Below, in pieces: positions 16,826 to 23,358 of a DNA stretch of 48,512 nt. Every line of letters begins with the position of its first letter. Position 1 is the first letter of the stretch. Source of the DNA: Candidatus Nomurabacteria bacterium (GTDB lineage Bacteria; Patescibacteriota; Minisyncoccia; Phycocordibacterales; UBA9973). Made by a program: the position numbers and the translations under genes. The notes below the pieces were generated by a model. It was not told where the DNA came from and made no database searches. It saw only the letters and a program-made list of their open reading frames with translations. The stretch spans positions 1-48,512 of the forward strand of contig CALRBJ010000001.1 in the NCBI GenBank assembly GCA_943354205.1. The letters run 5' to 3'.

Positions 16826-17038
16826 CTATGTTTTATATGCCCACCGAATTGAATAGTCCGAACATTCTCAAAACGGCTTGATACACGGGTTATATTATTT
16901 GCATTGCAAACAATATGTCGGTCATTACATACTAACAAGTATCATAAAGTTAGCTGACCCCAGTTTTATACCCAGTTCGGCCAAGTATAAAACATTGTGG
17001 CAACATTATAGCATATTAATAAATTTTATAAATAAAAA
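16826..17038. other. Non-coding spacer with an inverted repeat
   Basis: No convincing gene: the only open frame (66 codons from 16878) has no family resemblance or start signal. It holds a 9-bp inverted repeat (16963-16971 and 16985-16993) and a 13-bp palindrome TTTGCATTGCAAA near 16899. Possible operator or decayed sequence; function unknown. Confidence 0.4.
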
Positions 17039-17039
17039 C

Positions 17040-17061
17040 CCCCCGCAATTAATTGCGGGGG
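17040..17061 (-). terminator. Terminator of the 194-residue gene
   Basis: Perfect 22-bp palindrome (CCCCCGCAATT and its complement). On the minus strand it is followed by GTTTTTATTT, so it ends the gene at 17084-17668. Confidence 0.75.
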
Positions 17062-17083
17062 AGTGGTTTTTGTCATAATCACG

Positions 17084-17668
17084 CTAAAGATTCTTAACAA
17101 GCTCAGAAAATCCAGGTTCTTCAAAAATCTTTTTTGTGTTGACCAGATGGTTCATAAGCCTGTCAAAACTGTCTTCACCCTCTAATTCTTCTGCGTCAAA
17201 CATTTCTTTTAACTTTAAAATGTGCTCAGAAACGAATGGTTTTAACATGCTTTTGTATGTCCAATAATCTAAATTTTTTTCAACAATAAAGATTATTGCT
17301 CCGGCGATAGCTCTGTCGTGCGGAGGAAGTTGGCCAGAAACTCCAACACCATAAAGAAATCCTCGTACGCCACCTTTCGGAATTTCTTTGCCATCAGTAG
17401 CCAAAGGCGCTTCGTTGCCGCCAGAAACATACTTTGCTTTTTTACGAGAAAAATCAAAGTAGCGTTCAGATTTTTCGACAGGGAAAGAACCTACGCACAT
17501 ATGGAGAACATCTTCCCCGGTTTGTTGGTCGGTAAAGCATATCCTTAATCCATTTCTAATTTTCTCAATAGGCAATCCCTGGTCCTGGTTAAAGAAAGCA
17601 ATTGCTTCTGATGCAAGTATGTCTATAAGACTAATTTTTAAAAAAAGTTCTGAATGATTTGTATCCAT
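17084..17668 (-). CDS. Unknown protein, possible GlcG/HbpS-like fold
   Basis: 194 residues, no signal peptide or membrane span. The middle (about residues 74-132) has a layout resembling the GlcG/HbpS (DUF336) domain: SRKKAKYVSGG, then GGVRGFLYGVGVSGQLPPHDRAIAGA, which parallels the family's GG-x-x-G-x-x-G-x-IGVSG and D-x-x-IA pattern. The match is weak and may be coincidence. The C-terminal third is helical and acidic. It is a single gene with its own promoter and terminator, divergent from ndk. No function is claimed. Confidence 0.65.
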   Translation of the reverse strand: MDTNHSELFLKISLIDILASEAIAFFNQDQGLPIEKIRNGLRICFTDQQTGEDVLHMCVGSFPVEKSERYFDFSRKKAKYVSGGNEAPLATDGKEIPKGGVRGFLYGVGVSGQLPPHDRAIAGAIIFIVEKNLDYWTYKSMLKPFVSEHILKLKEMFDAEELEGEDSFDRLMNHLVNTKKIFEEPGFSELVKNL

Positions 17669-17700
17669 GATTGTAAAGGACTGTTTTATATCCTGTTCAT

Positions 17701-17729
17701 ATAGTACACTTTATAAAACGATATGTCAA
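17701..17729 (-). promoter_or_regulatory. Promoter of the 194-residue gene
   Basis: On the minus strand: TTGACA (17729-17724), 17-nt spacer, TACTAT (17706-17701). Predicted start about 17694 and a leader of ~26 nt. Divergent from the ndk promoter, with which it shares the 17.70-17.76 kb spacer. Confidence 0.65.
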
Positions 17730-17751
17730 CATTTAAAGAAAACTCTTTTTC

Positions 17752-17760
17752 TGCTATACT
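17752..17760 (+). promoter_or_regulatory. Extended -10 promoter of ndk
   Basis: TGC plus TATACT (17755-17760). Predicted start about 17767; the 44-nt leader has a small hairpin (GCC-ACT-GGC) followed by TTTTTATTTTT, so early attenuation is possible. Confidence 0.55.
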
Positions 17761-17810
17761 CTCCACACTGATTATTAACTAAAGCCACTGGCTTTTTATT
17801 TTTGTAAATT

Positions 17811-18416
17811 ATGGAACATCCAAAATATGAACAAACGCTCGTCATTGTAAAACCAGACGGTGTGCAACGCAGTTTGATAGGGGAGGTCATTAGCCGATAT
17901 GAAAGGGTTGGTTTAAAACTTGTAGCTATCAAAATGGTTATTCCAACAGAAGCCCACGTAGAAGCTCACTATACCCTAGACCCTAATTGGATGCGTATTA
18001 CTGGGGAGAAGACAATAAAGGGGTACAAAGACAAAGGCCTTCTACCACCATCTGAAGACCCACTAGAAATTACCAGAGTTGTTTTGGCGAGCTTAAAAAA
18101 GTATTTAACAGCAGGCCCAGTTGTCGCTATGATTTGGGAAGGTGCTCATGCAGTGAAAATAGTTCGTAAATTAACTGGAGGAACAGAACCTTTAACTTCA
18201 GATGTGGGAACTATACGCGGTGATTATGTTTTAGATTCTTACTCTATGTCAGACCTTGATGTGCGCTCTGTTAGAAACATAGTTCACGCTTCTGGGTCAG
18301 TAGAGGAAGCAGAAATGGAAATAAAACATTGGTTTACAGAGACAGAAATTCAAAAATATCGTCTAATCCAGGAGCAAATTATTTACGACGTAAATTTAGA
18401 TGGTATAAAAGAGTAA
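17811..18416 (+). CDS. ndk: Nucleoside diphosphate kinase
   Basis: Balances NTP/dNTP pools by phosphotransfer through a histidine. Start VIVKPDGVQRSLIGEVISRYE is diagnostic; the phospho-accepting His is His159 in NIVHASGSVEEAEMEI. At 201 residues it is about 60 longer than the common 140-residue form. An insert of ~35 residues near positions 58-92 (after the first domain) and a C-terminal tail of ~25 account for this; similar long forms are known in archaea and CPR. Single-gene unit with a possible attenuator in the leader. Confidence 0.95.
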   Translation: MEHPKYEQTLVIVKPDGVQRSLIGEVISRYERVGLKLVAIKMVIPTEAHVEAHYTLDPNWMRITGEKTIKGYKDKGLLPPSEDPLEITRVVLASLKKYLTAGPVVAMIWEGAHAVKIVRKLTGGTEPLTSDVGTIRGDYVLDSYSMSDLDVRSVRNIVHASGSVEEAEMEIKHWFTETEIQKYRLIQEQIIYDVNLDGIKE

Positions 18417-18475
18417 TTTTTGCAAAGGTTTTTGAAGTTATCCACAAAAATCTTTTTTTAATCGAAATTTTGCTA

Positions 18476-18504
18476 TTGCGCGGAAAATTTTTTAGGGCTA
18501 CACT
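18476..18504 (+). promoter_or_regulatory. Promoter of the 6S-like RNA
   Basis: TTGCGC (18476-18481), 17-nt spacer, TACACT (18499-18504) preceded by GGC. The predicted start at about 18511 coincides with the first base of the long closing helix of the RNA. Confidence 0.6.
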
Positions 18505-18510
18505 CAAATT

Positions 18511-18690
18511 AGCGTAACTTGGCAGAATTACCTAGAAACATCTCAAGCTTTGGGAGCGTGGTATTCGATAGATTTGGTGTATTTATACTAAAAGTCTGTC
18601 GGTCTTGCACCCACCTAGTTTCAAACTAGGGTAATTTCTATCAGGTTGCGCTAACAAGTTCCCGTTCCCACACAGTTGGAACGGGATTTT
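18511..18690 (+). ncRNA. Structured non-coding RNA, 6S RNA-like
   Basis: A ~180-nt RNA predicted from its own promoter, fold and terminator. The 5' strand 18511-18532 pairs with 18630-18652 in a helix of about 21 bp (one mismatch at 18523/18640, one bulged T). Inside, the 3' strand can form its own hairpin (18614-18620 with 18624-18630) that competes with the helix end, and an apical helix pairs 18567-18575 with 18592-18600. A long closing stem, central bubble with 3'-side hairpin and apical arm is the 6S RNA (ssrS) layout. There is no tRNA-like, SRP or RNase P signature. The identity as 6S is inference; the existence of a structured RNA is well supported. Confidence 0.6.
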
Positions 18691-18695
18691 GTTTT
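18660..18695 (+). terminator. Terminator of the 6S-like RNA
   Basis: 9-bp stem (18660-18668 with 18678-18686), 9-nt loop, then TTTTGTTTT. Confidence 0.8.
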
Positions 18696-18733
18696 CCTCC
18701 CCTGACAAGGGGAGGGCAGGGAGGGGTTTGATT
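18692..18733 (+). repeat. GC-rich palindromic repeat, copy identical to 35276-35317
   Basis: A 42-bp block carrying the palindrome CTCCCCTGACAAGGGGAG, then GGCAGGGAGGGG. It is identical base for base to 35276-35317 and related to the elements at 3.9, 43.4 and 44.6 kb. Confidence 0.85.
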
Positions 18734-18754
18734 TGTTATTCGGCTTAAAAATAG

Positions 18755-18760
18755 TAGAAT
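18755..18760 (+). promoter_or_regulatory. -10 box deciding a GTG start
   Basis: TAGAAT lies exactly 6 nt before GTG at 18767, so the predicted transcript begins on that start codon. A weak -35 (TTGTTA, 18733-18738) lies 16 nt upstream. Confidence 0.5.
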
Positions 18761-18766
18761 ACATGG

Positions 18767-19186
18767 GTGAGCGAACATTCAGAAATCAAAAATATTTTCA
18801 CTCTGATTATTTTTATTCTCGTTTTGAATACGGCCGCCACTATTTTTTCTTGGTACACACTCCTCCCTTGGTTCGATATGCCTATGCATTTTTTAGGAGG
18901 AGTATTTCTGGGTTTGTCGCTCTCGTATGTGTTTAAAAAGTTTAAATTAGTTGGAGAAAATATTTCACTTATAAAATTTTCTCTTCTGGTCATACTATTT
19001 ACTTTCATCATCGGTGCGCTTTGGGAAGGGTATGAATACATAGTGCAGTTCTATACACATGCATCTTTGGCAAATCCGATCGATTCTCTCTCTGATTTAT
19101 TCTTCGATATAGTGGGTGGAATATTAGCGACGATTTTATATATAATCAGCCGAAGGACTGACCCGTCCTTCGGCGGGAAAAAATAA
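18767..19186 (+). CDS. Small multi-span membrane protein
   Basis: 139 residues with about four hydrophobic segments. Recognisable pattern: DMPMHFLGGVFLG, GALWEGYEY and DSLSDLFFDIVGGILA, resembling the DUF2238/YjdF group of inner-membrane proteins (weak, by pattern only). The GTG start is chosen because the -10 box is 6 nt upstream. The last codons contain a perfect 9-bp hairpin (CCGAAGGAC with GTCCTTCGG), which gives the C-terminus RRTDPSFGGKK and may be an inserted palindrome. The next gene starts 6 bp later, so they are co-transcribed. Confidence 0.75.
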   Translation: MSEHSEIKNIFTLIIFILVLNTAATIFSWYTLLPWFDMPMHFLGGVFLGLSLSYVFKKFKLVGENISLIKFSLLVILFTFIIGALWEGYEYIVQFYTHASLANPIDSLSDLFFDIVGGILATILYIISRRTDPSFGGKK

Positions 19187-19192
19187 ATAAAA

Positions 19193-20584
19193 ATGGAAAA
19201 AGAAATTAAAAAATTAAAAATAACTTTCTGCTCGGGCGCTGGCACGGTGACTGGTGCAAACTTTTTGATCGAACAGCCCGACGAAGGCGGAATGAAAGGC
19301 AAAAAGTTTTTGGTGGATTGCGGTTTGGTTCAAGGCGAGAAAGTGGCCGACGATCAAAACTGGGATCCTTTTCCGTACGATGTGTCGACCATAGATTATC
19401 TTTTTATTACCCACGCGCACGTGGATCACTTGGGTCGCGTGCCAAAGCTCATTGCTGACGGTTTTAAGGGAAAAATTTATTCCACTACCGCTACCTTAGG
19501 ACTTGCTCCGGCTATGCTCGAAGACACCATGAGCATTCTCGCGCGCGACCACGAGCACGGGCTCGACAAGATTTATACCAAAGAAAATGTCGACAAATCT
19601 ATCGCGCTCTGGGAAGGGGTGCCGTATCATCGCGCTATCAATATCGAAGGTGGATTTACCATCACTTTTCGCGATGCGGGGCACATCCTAGGATCGGCTA
19701 TGGTAGAGATAGTCTACAATGGCAAAAATATCATCTTTACCGGCGATTTGGGCAATAGCCCCACGCCGTTTTTGCCAGATACGGAAAAGGTCACCGATGC
19801 CGACTATGTGATTATGGAATCAGTGTATGGTGACCGCAATCACGAATCGAGAAATGAAAGAAAAAAGATGCTCGAGAGTGTGATAGAAGACAATTATCGG
19901 CGCAAAGGTTCGCTCATCATGCCAACATTTTCGCTCGAGCGCACCCAAGAACTCCTTTTTGAAATAAATGATTTAGTGGAAAATCGTCGCATACCCGAGA
20001 TGCCGATATTTCTAGACTCTCCTCTCGCTATTCGTCTGACCGCGGTTTATCGAAAATATACTGATTATTTTTCTGCCGCCGCGCAAAAATTAATTTCTTC
20101 AGGTGATGATATTTTTACCTTCCCTGGATTGAAAGTGACGGTCAAAACAGAGGAATCCAAAATGATTTTGACGACCCCTGACCCAAAAATAATTATCGCG
20201 GGCTCTGGTATGAGCAATGGCGGGCGCATCGTTCACCATGAAAGAAATTATTTACCAAATCCAAACAACACCCTGCTCCTAACTGGCTACCAATCGCCCG
20301 GCACTCTCGGTAGAATACTCCAAGAAGGAGCAAAAAGTGTTTACATAGCAGGAGAAACCATAGAGGTGAATGCTCGGGTAGTGACCATCAGTGGGTATTC
20401 TGGGCACAAGGATTCCGATGCGCTTCTAAACTTTGTGGAAGACATGGGCGACCGCGTGCAAAAAATATTTGTGGTCATGGGCGAGCCAAAATCGGAACTT
20501 TTCCTCGTCCAACGCATTCGCGACTTTTTGGGATTGTATGCGTATGCGCCAGCTGCGAAGGAAACGATAGAATTAGATTGCTAA
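19193..20584 (+). CDS. Beta-CASP metallo-beta-lactamase-fold ribonuclease
   Basis: 463 residues. MBL motif HAHVDH at 74-79 (His74, His76, Asp78, His79), then DAGHILGSAM, GDLGN, a central beta-CASP domain, and a C-terminal RMMBL-type end with SGYSGHKD. This is the CPSF73-like group of bacterial RNases (T. thermophilus TTHA0252 type), expected to be a zinc-dependent endo/exonuclease acting on RNA. It is distinct from RNase J, which is longer. Second gene of a two-gene unit with the small membrane protein; the partnership has no obvious meaning. Confidence 0.9.
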   Translation: MEKEIKKLKITFCSGAGTVTGANFLIEQPDEGGMKGKKFLVDCGLVQGEKVADDQNWDPFPYDVSTIDYLFITHAHVDHLGRVPKLIADGFKGKIYSTTATLGLAPAMLEDTMSILARDHEHGLDKIYTKENVDKSIALWEGVPYHRAINIEGGFTITFRDAGHILGSAMVEIVYNGKNIIFTGDLGNSPTPFLPDTEKVTDADYVIMESVYGDRNHESRNERKKMLESVIEDNYRRKGSLIMPTFSLERTQELLFEINDLVENRRIPEMPIFLDSPLAIRLTAVYRKYTDYFSAAAQKLISSGDDIFTFPGLKVTVKTEESKMILTTPDPKIIIAGSGMSNGGRIVHHERNYLPNPNNTLLLTGYQSPGTLGRILQEGAKSVYIAGETIEVNARVVTISGYSGHKDSDALLNFVEDMGDRVQKIFVVMGEPKSELFLVQRIRDFLGLYAYAPAAKETIELDC

Positions 20585-20610
20585 CCTCACCCGCCCGCCA
20601 CACGAGGTGT

Positions 20611-20618
20611 GCTAGAAT
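20611..20618 (+). promoter_or_regulatory. Extended -10 promoter giving leaderless mRNA
   Basis: TGC precedes TAGAAT (20613-20618), followed by exactly 6 nt and the ATG at 20625. A small CACAC/GTGTG hairpin overlaps just upstream. Confidence 0.6.
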
Positions 20619-20624
20619 AAATAT

Positions 20625-21227
20625 ATGGATGAAACAAAACACGGGCATAATAAAATAAAAATCGGCGTATCAGGCGCCGCGGAAACTGGGCACTGCGGAG
20701 TGCACACTTTAGATGTGGCCAAAGAACTCGGCCGACAAATCGCCCTTCAAGGCGCAGTGCTGGTTACCGGCGCGACTACTGGCTTTCCACTATGGGTGGC
20801 TATGGGCTGCAAAGAAGCCGGTGGAGTATCGATCGGTCTTTCGCCGGCTGCCAGCGAGCGCGAACATGTAGAGGTGTATCGCTTGCCGATCGATTATATG
20901 GATTTGATCATTTACACCGGCTTTGGCTACCCAGGCCGCGACTTGCTCTTTACTCGATCGACTGATGCTATGGTCATCGGCTGTGGACGCATCGGCACCA
21001 TACATGAATTCACCATCGCTTTTGAAGACGGCAAACCCGTCGGCATATTAGAAGGAGAGTGGGCCATGGATGAAGAAATTCGCGAGATTTTAGAAAAAGG
21101 CAATCGTCCGAGCAAGCAGATAGTGTTTGATCCTTCTCCAGAAAATTTAGTTAAAAAAATGATAGACATGGTCGAGCGCGACAAAATTGATGAATACAAA
21201 CTATCTCCAAACAAACAAACTCCCTAA
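20625..21227 (+). CDS. LOG-family (SLOG fold) nucleotide-binding protein
   Basis: 200 residues with a Rossmann-like fold: GVSGAAETGHCG near the start, PGRDLLFTRSTDAMVIGCGRIGTIHEFTIAF (split by strand), which is the PGGxGTxxE-type site of the LOG/TIGR00725 group. Family members bind or hydrolyse nucleotides (cytokinin riboside phosphoribohydrolase in some). The exact PGGxGT motif is altered to GCGRIGT, so activity is uncertain. Its last codons and stop form part of a 16-bp terminator hairpin shared with the convergent rplT. Confidence 0.8.
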   Translation: MDETKHGHNKIKIGVSGAAETGHCGVHTLDVAKELGRQIALQGAVLVTGATTGFPLWVAMGCKEAGGVSIGLSPAASEREHVEVYRLPIDYMDLIIYTGFGYPGRDLLFTRSTDAMVIGCGRIGTIHEFTIAFEDGKPVGILEGEWAMDEEIREILEKGNRPSKQIVFDPSPENLVKKMIDMVERDKIDEYKLSPNKQTP

Positions 21228-21244
21228 TGGGAGTTTGTTTGTTT
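21209..21244. terminator. Bidirectional terminator between LOG gene and rplT
   Basis: A perfect 16-bp stem (21209-21224 with 21229-21244) and a TAAT loop. The LOG stop codon sits in the loop and the rplT stop at the right edge; T-rich arms serve both directions. Confidence 0.85.
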
Positions 21245-21587
21245 ACGCTATTTCTTTCAAAAGTCTTTTAAATGTTGCTGGGTAGTGTTCGGCGAGGGAG
21301 GCGAGGATTTTACGGTCGAGGAGGATGTTTTTCTTTTTCATCGCGCCGATCATTTTGGAGTAAGATAGGCCTTCGGCTTTAGAAGCGGAGCTGATTTTTA
21401 CGTTCCAAAGTTTGCGCGCATCACTCTTTTTGTCTTTGCGGTGGGCAAAGGCGTAGGTGCCAGCGTGGAAGATCGCTTCTTTTGCCTGCGCTTCCTTGCT
21501 GCCGCGGCCATGGCGGTAGCCCTTGGTCTGTTTCAAGACATTCTTTCGGCGCTTATTTTTTATAACTCCTCGTTTTACTCTAGACAT
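21243..21587 (-). CDS. rplT: 50S ribosomal protein L20
   Basis: Early 23S rRNA binder, and repressor of its own operon in many bacteria. Typical opening SRVKRGVIKNKRRKNVLKQTKGYRHGR and body HRKDKKSDARKLWNVKISSA. 114 residues, full length. Third in infC-rpmI-rplT, 37 bp after rpmI. The spacer is A/T-rich with repeated AATT units, similar in flavour to the 36-nt repeats. Confidence 0.97.
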   Translation of the reverse strand: MSRVKRGVIKNKRRKNVLKQTKGYRHGRGSKEAQAKEAIFHAGTYAFAHRKDKKSDARKLWNVKISSASKAEGLSYSKMIGAMKKKNILLDRKILASLAEHYPATFKRLLKEIA

Positions 21588-21624
21588 ATATAATTAATTA
21601 ATTTTCAATTTATAATTTTACAAT

Positions 21625-21810
21625 TTAGCGCGAAGGCATTAAATGACTCTTTGGCTTGTTCTTCATGATAAAGTTGCTCGACTTGCGGGAAGCGAGCTGC
21701 TTCACACGGCGAGTGCGAGCGTTGAAATGGTTTTGGCCAGGGGTGCGAGCCATGAGCTTTCCGCTCTTGGTCACCTTCAATCTTTTGCTGTATGATTTGT
21801 TTGTTTTCAT
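21625..21810 (-). CDS. rpmI: 50S ribosomal protein L35
   Basis: Small basic 50S protein of 61 residues: KSYSKRLKVTKSGKLMARTPGQNHFNARTRRVKQLASRK is typical. It starts 1 bp after the infC stop, so it is probably translated by coupling. Confidence 0.95.
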   Translation of the reverse strand: MKTNKSYSKRLKVTKSGKLMARTPGQNHFNARTRRVKQLASRKSSNFIMKNKPKSHLMPSR

Positions 21811-21811
21811 T

Positions 21812-22315
21812 TTATTCTTTCTCTATGGTTATCATTATTCCTTTCGGACTCTTTTTATATGGCTCGGCTATCTTGTAGGGGATAGTCAGGAAGTGCATGA
21901 TGCGCTCGAGGCGTTCTTTGAGGAATTTCTCGTCCATATATTTCGCGCGTCCTGAAAGGTAAAGCTCTACTTTTATGCGGTGTCCCTCCGAGAGCCATTT
22001 GCTGGCGGTCTTGGCTTTTTGCTCCAAGTCGTGCTCGCCAGTGGCTATCTTTATCTGGATCGCTTTGGTCTCGGTGGCTTTTGTGCCGGCCTTGGCCTTC
22101 TTTTCTTTCTTTTGTTTTTCGTAAAGGTACTTGCCGAAATCCATGATCTTGGCGATCGGGGGATTGGCATTGGGAGAAATCTCTATCAAATCCAGGCCTC
22201 TTTCATTGGCGATTTTCAAGGCTTCCGATAGGGCAAGGACGCCTAAATTTCCATTTTCGCCGTCGATGACCCGTACTTCCTTGGCCCGTATTTGATTATT
22301 TATTCTTTCTCGCAA
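21812..22315 (-). CDS. infC: Translation initiation factor IF-3
   Basis: Prevents subunit joining and checks start codons. N-terminal domain RINNQIRAKEVRVID...LGVLALSEALKIANERGLDLIEISPNANPPI, linker, then C-terminal domain with GTKATETKAIQIKIATGEHDLEQK. 167 residues. The start is TTG at 22315: an in-frame TAA stands directly upstream, and no ATG precedes the conserved RERIN. Rare infC start codons are a known autoregulatory device (AUU in E. coli). Has its own promoter and a short leader with a GNRA-loop hairpin. Confidence 0.96.
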   Translation of the reverse strand: MRERINNQIRAKEVRVIDGENGNLGVLALSEALKIANERGLDLIEISPNANPPIAKIMDFGKYLYEKQKKEKKAKAGTKATETKAIQIKIATGEHDLEQKAKTASKWLSEGHRIKVELYLSGRAKYMDEKFLKERLERIMHFLTIPYKIAEPYKKSPKGIMITIEKE

Positions 22316-22355
22316 TTAAATGTAGATAAAATTAGACCTTTCGGTCGTATGGGCT

Positions 22356-22384
22356 ATTCTAGCCTAAAGGAGGGGAATAGTCAA
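22356..22384 (-). promoter_or_regulatory. Promoter of infC-rpmI-rplT
   Basis: Minus strand: TTGACT (22384-22379), 17-nt spacer, TAGAAT (22361-22356) preceded by GGC. Predicted start about 22349. The ~33-nt leader has GACC-GAAA-GGTC followed by TAATTTTAT, a possible small regulatory hairpin. Confidence 0.75.
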
Positions 22385-22403
22385 TAAAACGCGAGCGAAG
22401 CAG

Positions 22404-22792
22404 TGGAGATGGGCGGTAGCGAGCCGCCGTGCAACAAGCGAAATTGGTTGAGTCTACGCGCATAGAAGGTTTCTTTGTCTAAGCCTAATGAGTGTAAAGC
22501 CGACAAAATCTCACCAGTGCCGAGCCATCTTTTGTTTCAGTCTTCAAGCGAGGCTGCAAGAATTCCTATTCCGAAAATATTATACCCATTCTCAAGTATC
22601 GGAATTTATTGAGATAGATACCGCCTTAGGCTAAAGCGTAAGCCGGAACAAGTTCGTTCACAGTAAAATACGGTGAACGAGTTGCTTTACCAAGAGTTTT
22701 ATCAGTTGGGTTTTAGAAAAAGTTTTACGAGATTGTTTCCATGCTCGGCGCGCACGACCAAAGACATCCTGCTGTCTAGGCAATGCATCCCC
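22404..22792 (-). ncRNA. ssrA: Transfer-messenger RNA (tmRNA)
   Basis: Rescues stalled ribosomes with SmpB. On the minus strand the 5' end GGGGATG (22792-22786) pairs with CATCTCC (22411-22405), and the discriminator A is at 22404; CCA is not encoded. The T-arm is GGCGG/CCGCC with loop CTCGCTA, which departs from the usual TTCRANY. The internal frame from GCA (22685) to TAA (22626) encodes the tag ATRSPYFTVNELVPAYALA, ending like other ssrA tags; the true resume codon may be a few codons earlier. A 7-bp hairpin (CGTTCAC/GTGAACG) lies inside the tag. The segment GCGCCGAG...CTCGTAAAA matches other tmRNAs. It lies 8 bp downstream of smpB. Confidence 0.93.
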
Positions 22793-22800
22793 GTAAATTA

Positions 22801-23238
22801 TTAAAGACCTCTACTCATCTCGCGATCCAAGTCGCGCTTTTTTAAAACTTCGCGCTTGTCGTGTTTCTTTTTTCCGCGAGCGATCGCAATATCTATCTTT
22901 ATCTTGCGGCCCTTAATATACATTGAAATAGGCACTATTGTCAAACCAGATTTGCCGTCGGCCGTAGAAAGTTCTTGCAATTCTTTTTTGGTTAAAAGTA
23001 TTCGGCGCGTTCTTTTTGAATCATAATCGGTGGGCGTGTTGTTGGCCTGATAGGGCGGAATATCGGCGCCGACGAGCCAGCCTTGGCCATCACGAATGAT
23101 AATGTGCGCCCCGGTGAGTGACCCGCGATTGGCACGCAAAGATTTCACCTCGAGTCCAAGGAGTTCGATGCCCGCCTCAAAATGCTCTTTAAACTCATAA
23201 TCAAAATGAGCCTTTTTATTTTCTACGAGTGATGTCAT
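22801..23238 (-). CDS. smpB: SsrA-binding protein SmpB
   Basis: Delivers tmRNA to stalled ribosomes. Typical: NKKAHFDYEFKEHFEAGIELLGLEVKSLRANRGSL, then SKRTRRILLTKKEL and the C-terminal IARGKKKHDKREVLKKRDLDREM tail that enters the decoding centre. 145 residues. Directly upstream of ssrA on the same strand, so the two partners are probably one transcript. The ATG follows an A/T-rich stretch without a Shine-Dalgarno motif. Confidence 0.97.
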   Translation of the reverse strand: MTSLVENKKAHFDYEFKEHFEAGIELLGLEVKSLRANRGSLTGAHIIIRDGQGWLVGADIPPYQANNTPTDYDSKRTRRILLTKKELQELSTADGKSGLTIVPISMYIKGRKIKIDIAIARGKKKHDKREVLKKRDLDREMSRGL

Positions 23239-23265
23239 ATAGTAATAATAACATAAAAAGTATAC

Positions 23266-23294
23266 TTGACTTTTGCCGAGCGTTCGTATAGGAT
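23266..23294 (+). promoter_or_regulatory. Promoter of a small RNA candidate
   Basis: TTGACT (23266-23271), 17-nt spacer, TAGGAT (23289-23294). The 10-mer ATAGGATACT at 23288-23297 recurs before the tRNA-Ile at 26076-26085. Predicted start about 23301. Confidence 0.5.
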
Positions 23295-23300
23295 ACTAGG

Positions 23301-23358
23301 TACAAAGCTCCTCGCAAGAGGATCCGAGAAATCCGCCGAAAGGCGGATTTCGAGTTTT
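23301..23358 (+). ncRNA. Small two-hairpin RNA candidate
   Basis: About 58 nt with two GNRA-type hairpins: TCCTC-GCAA-GAGGA (23309-23322) and a 10-bp stem with loop GAAA (23328-23351), followed by GAGTTTT. The second hairpin is a terminator. No open frame. The U-tract overlaps the stop codon of the convergent MazF-like gene. Alternatively the hairpin only serves as a terminator for the minus-strand gene, but the T-tract is on the plus side. Confidence 0.5.

Noticed and set aside
16878..17078. 66-codon frame after hicA
   Set aside because: It extends into the palindromic terminator, with no start signal or recognisable product.
22316..22800. RNase P RNA in the region beside smpB
   Set aside because: The acceptor pairing, the ALA-ending tag and the position next to smpB identify tmRNA instead; no RNase P core motif is present.
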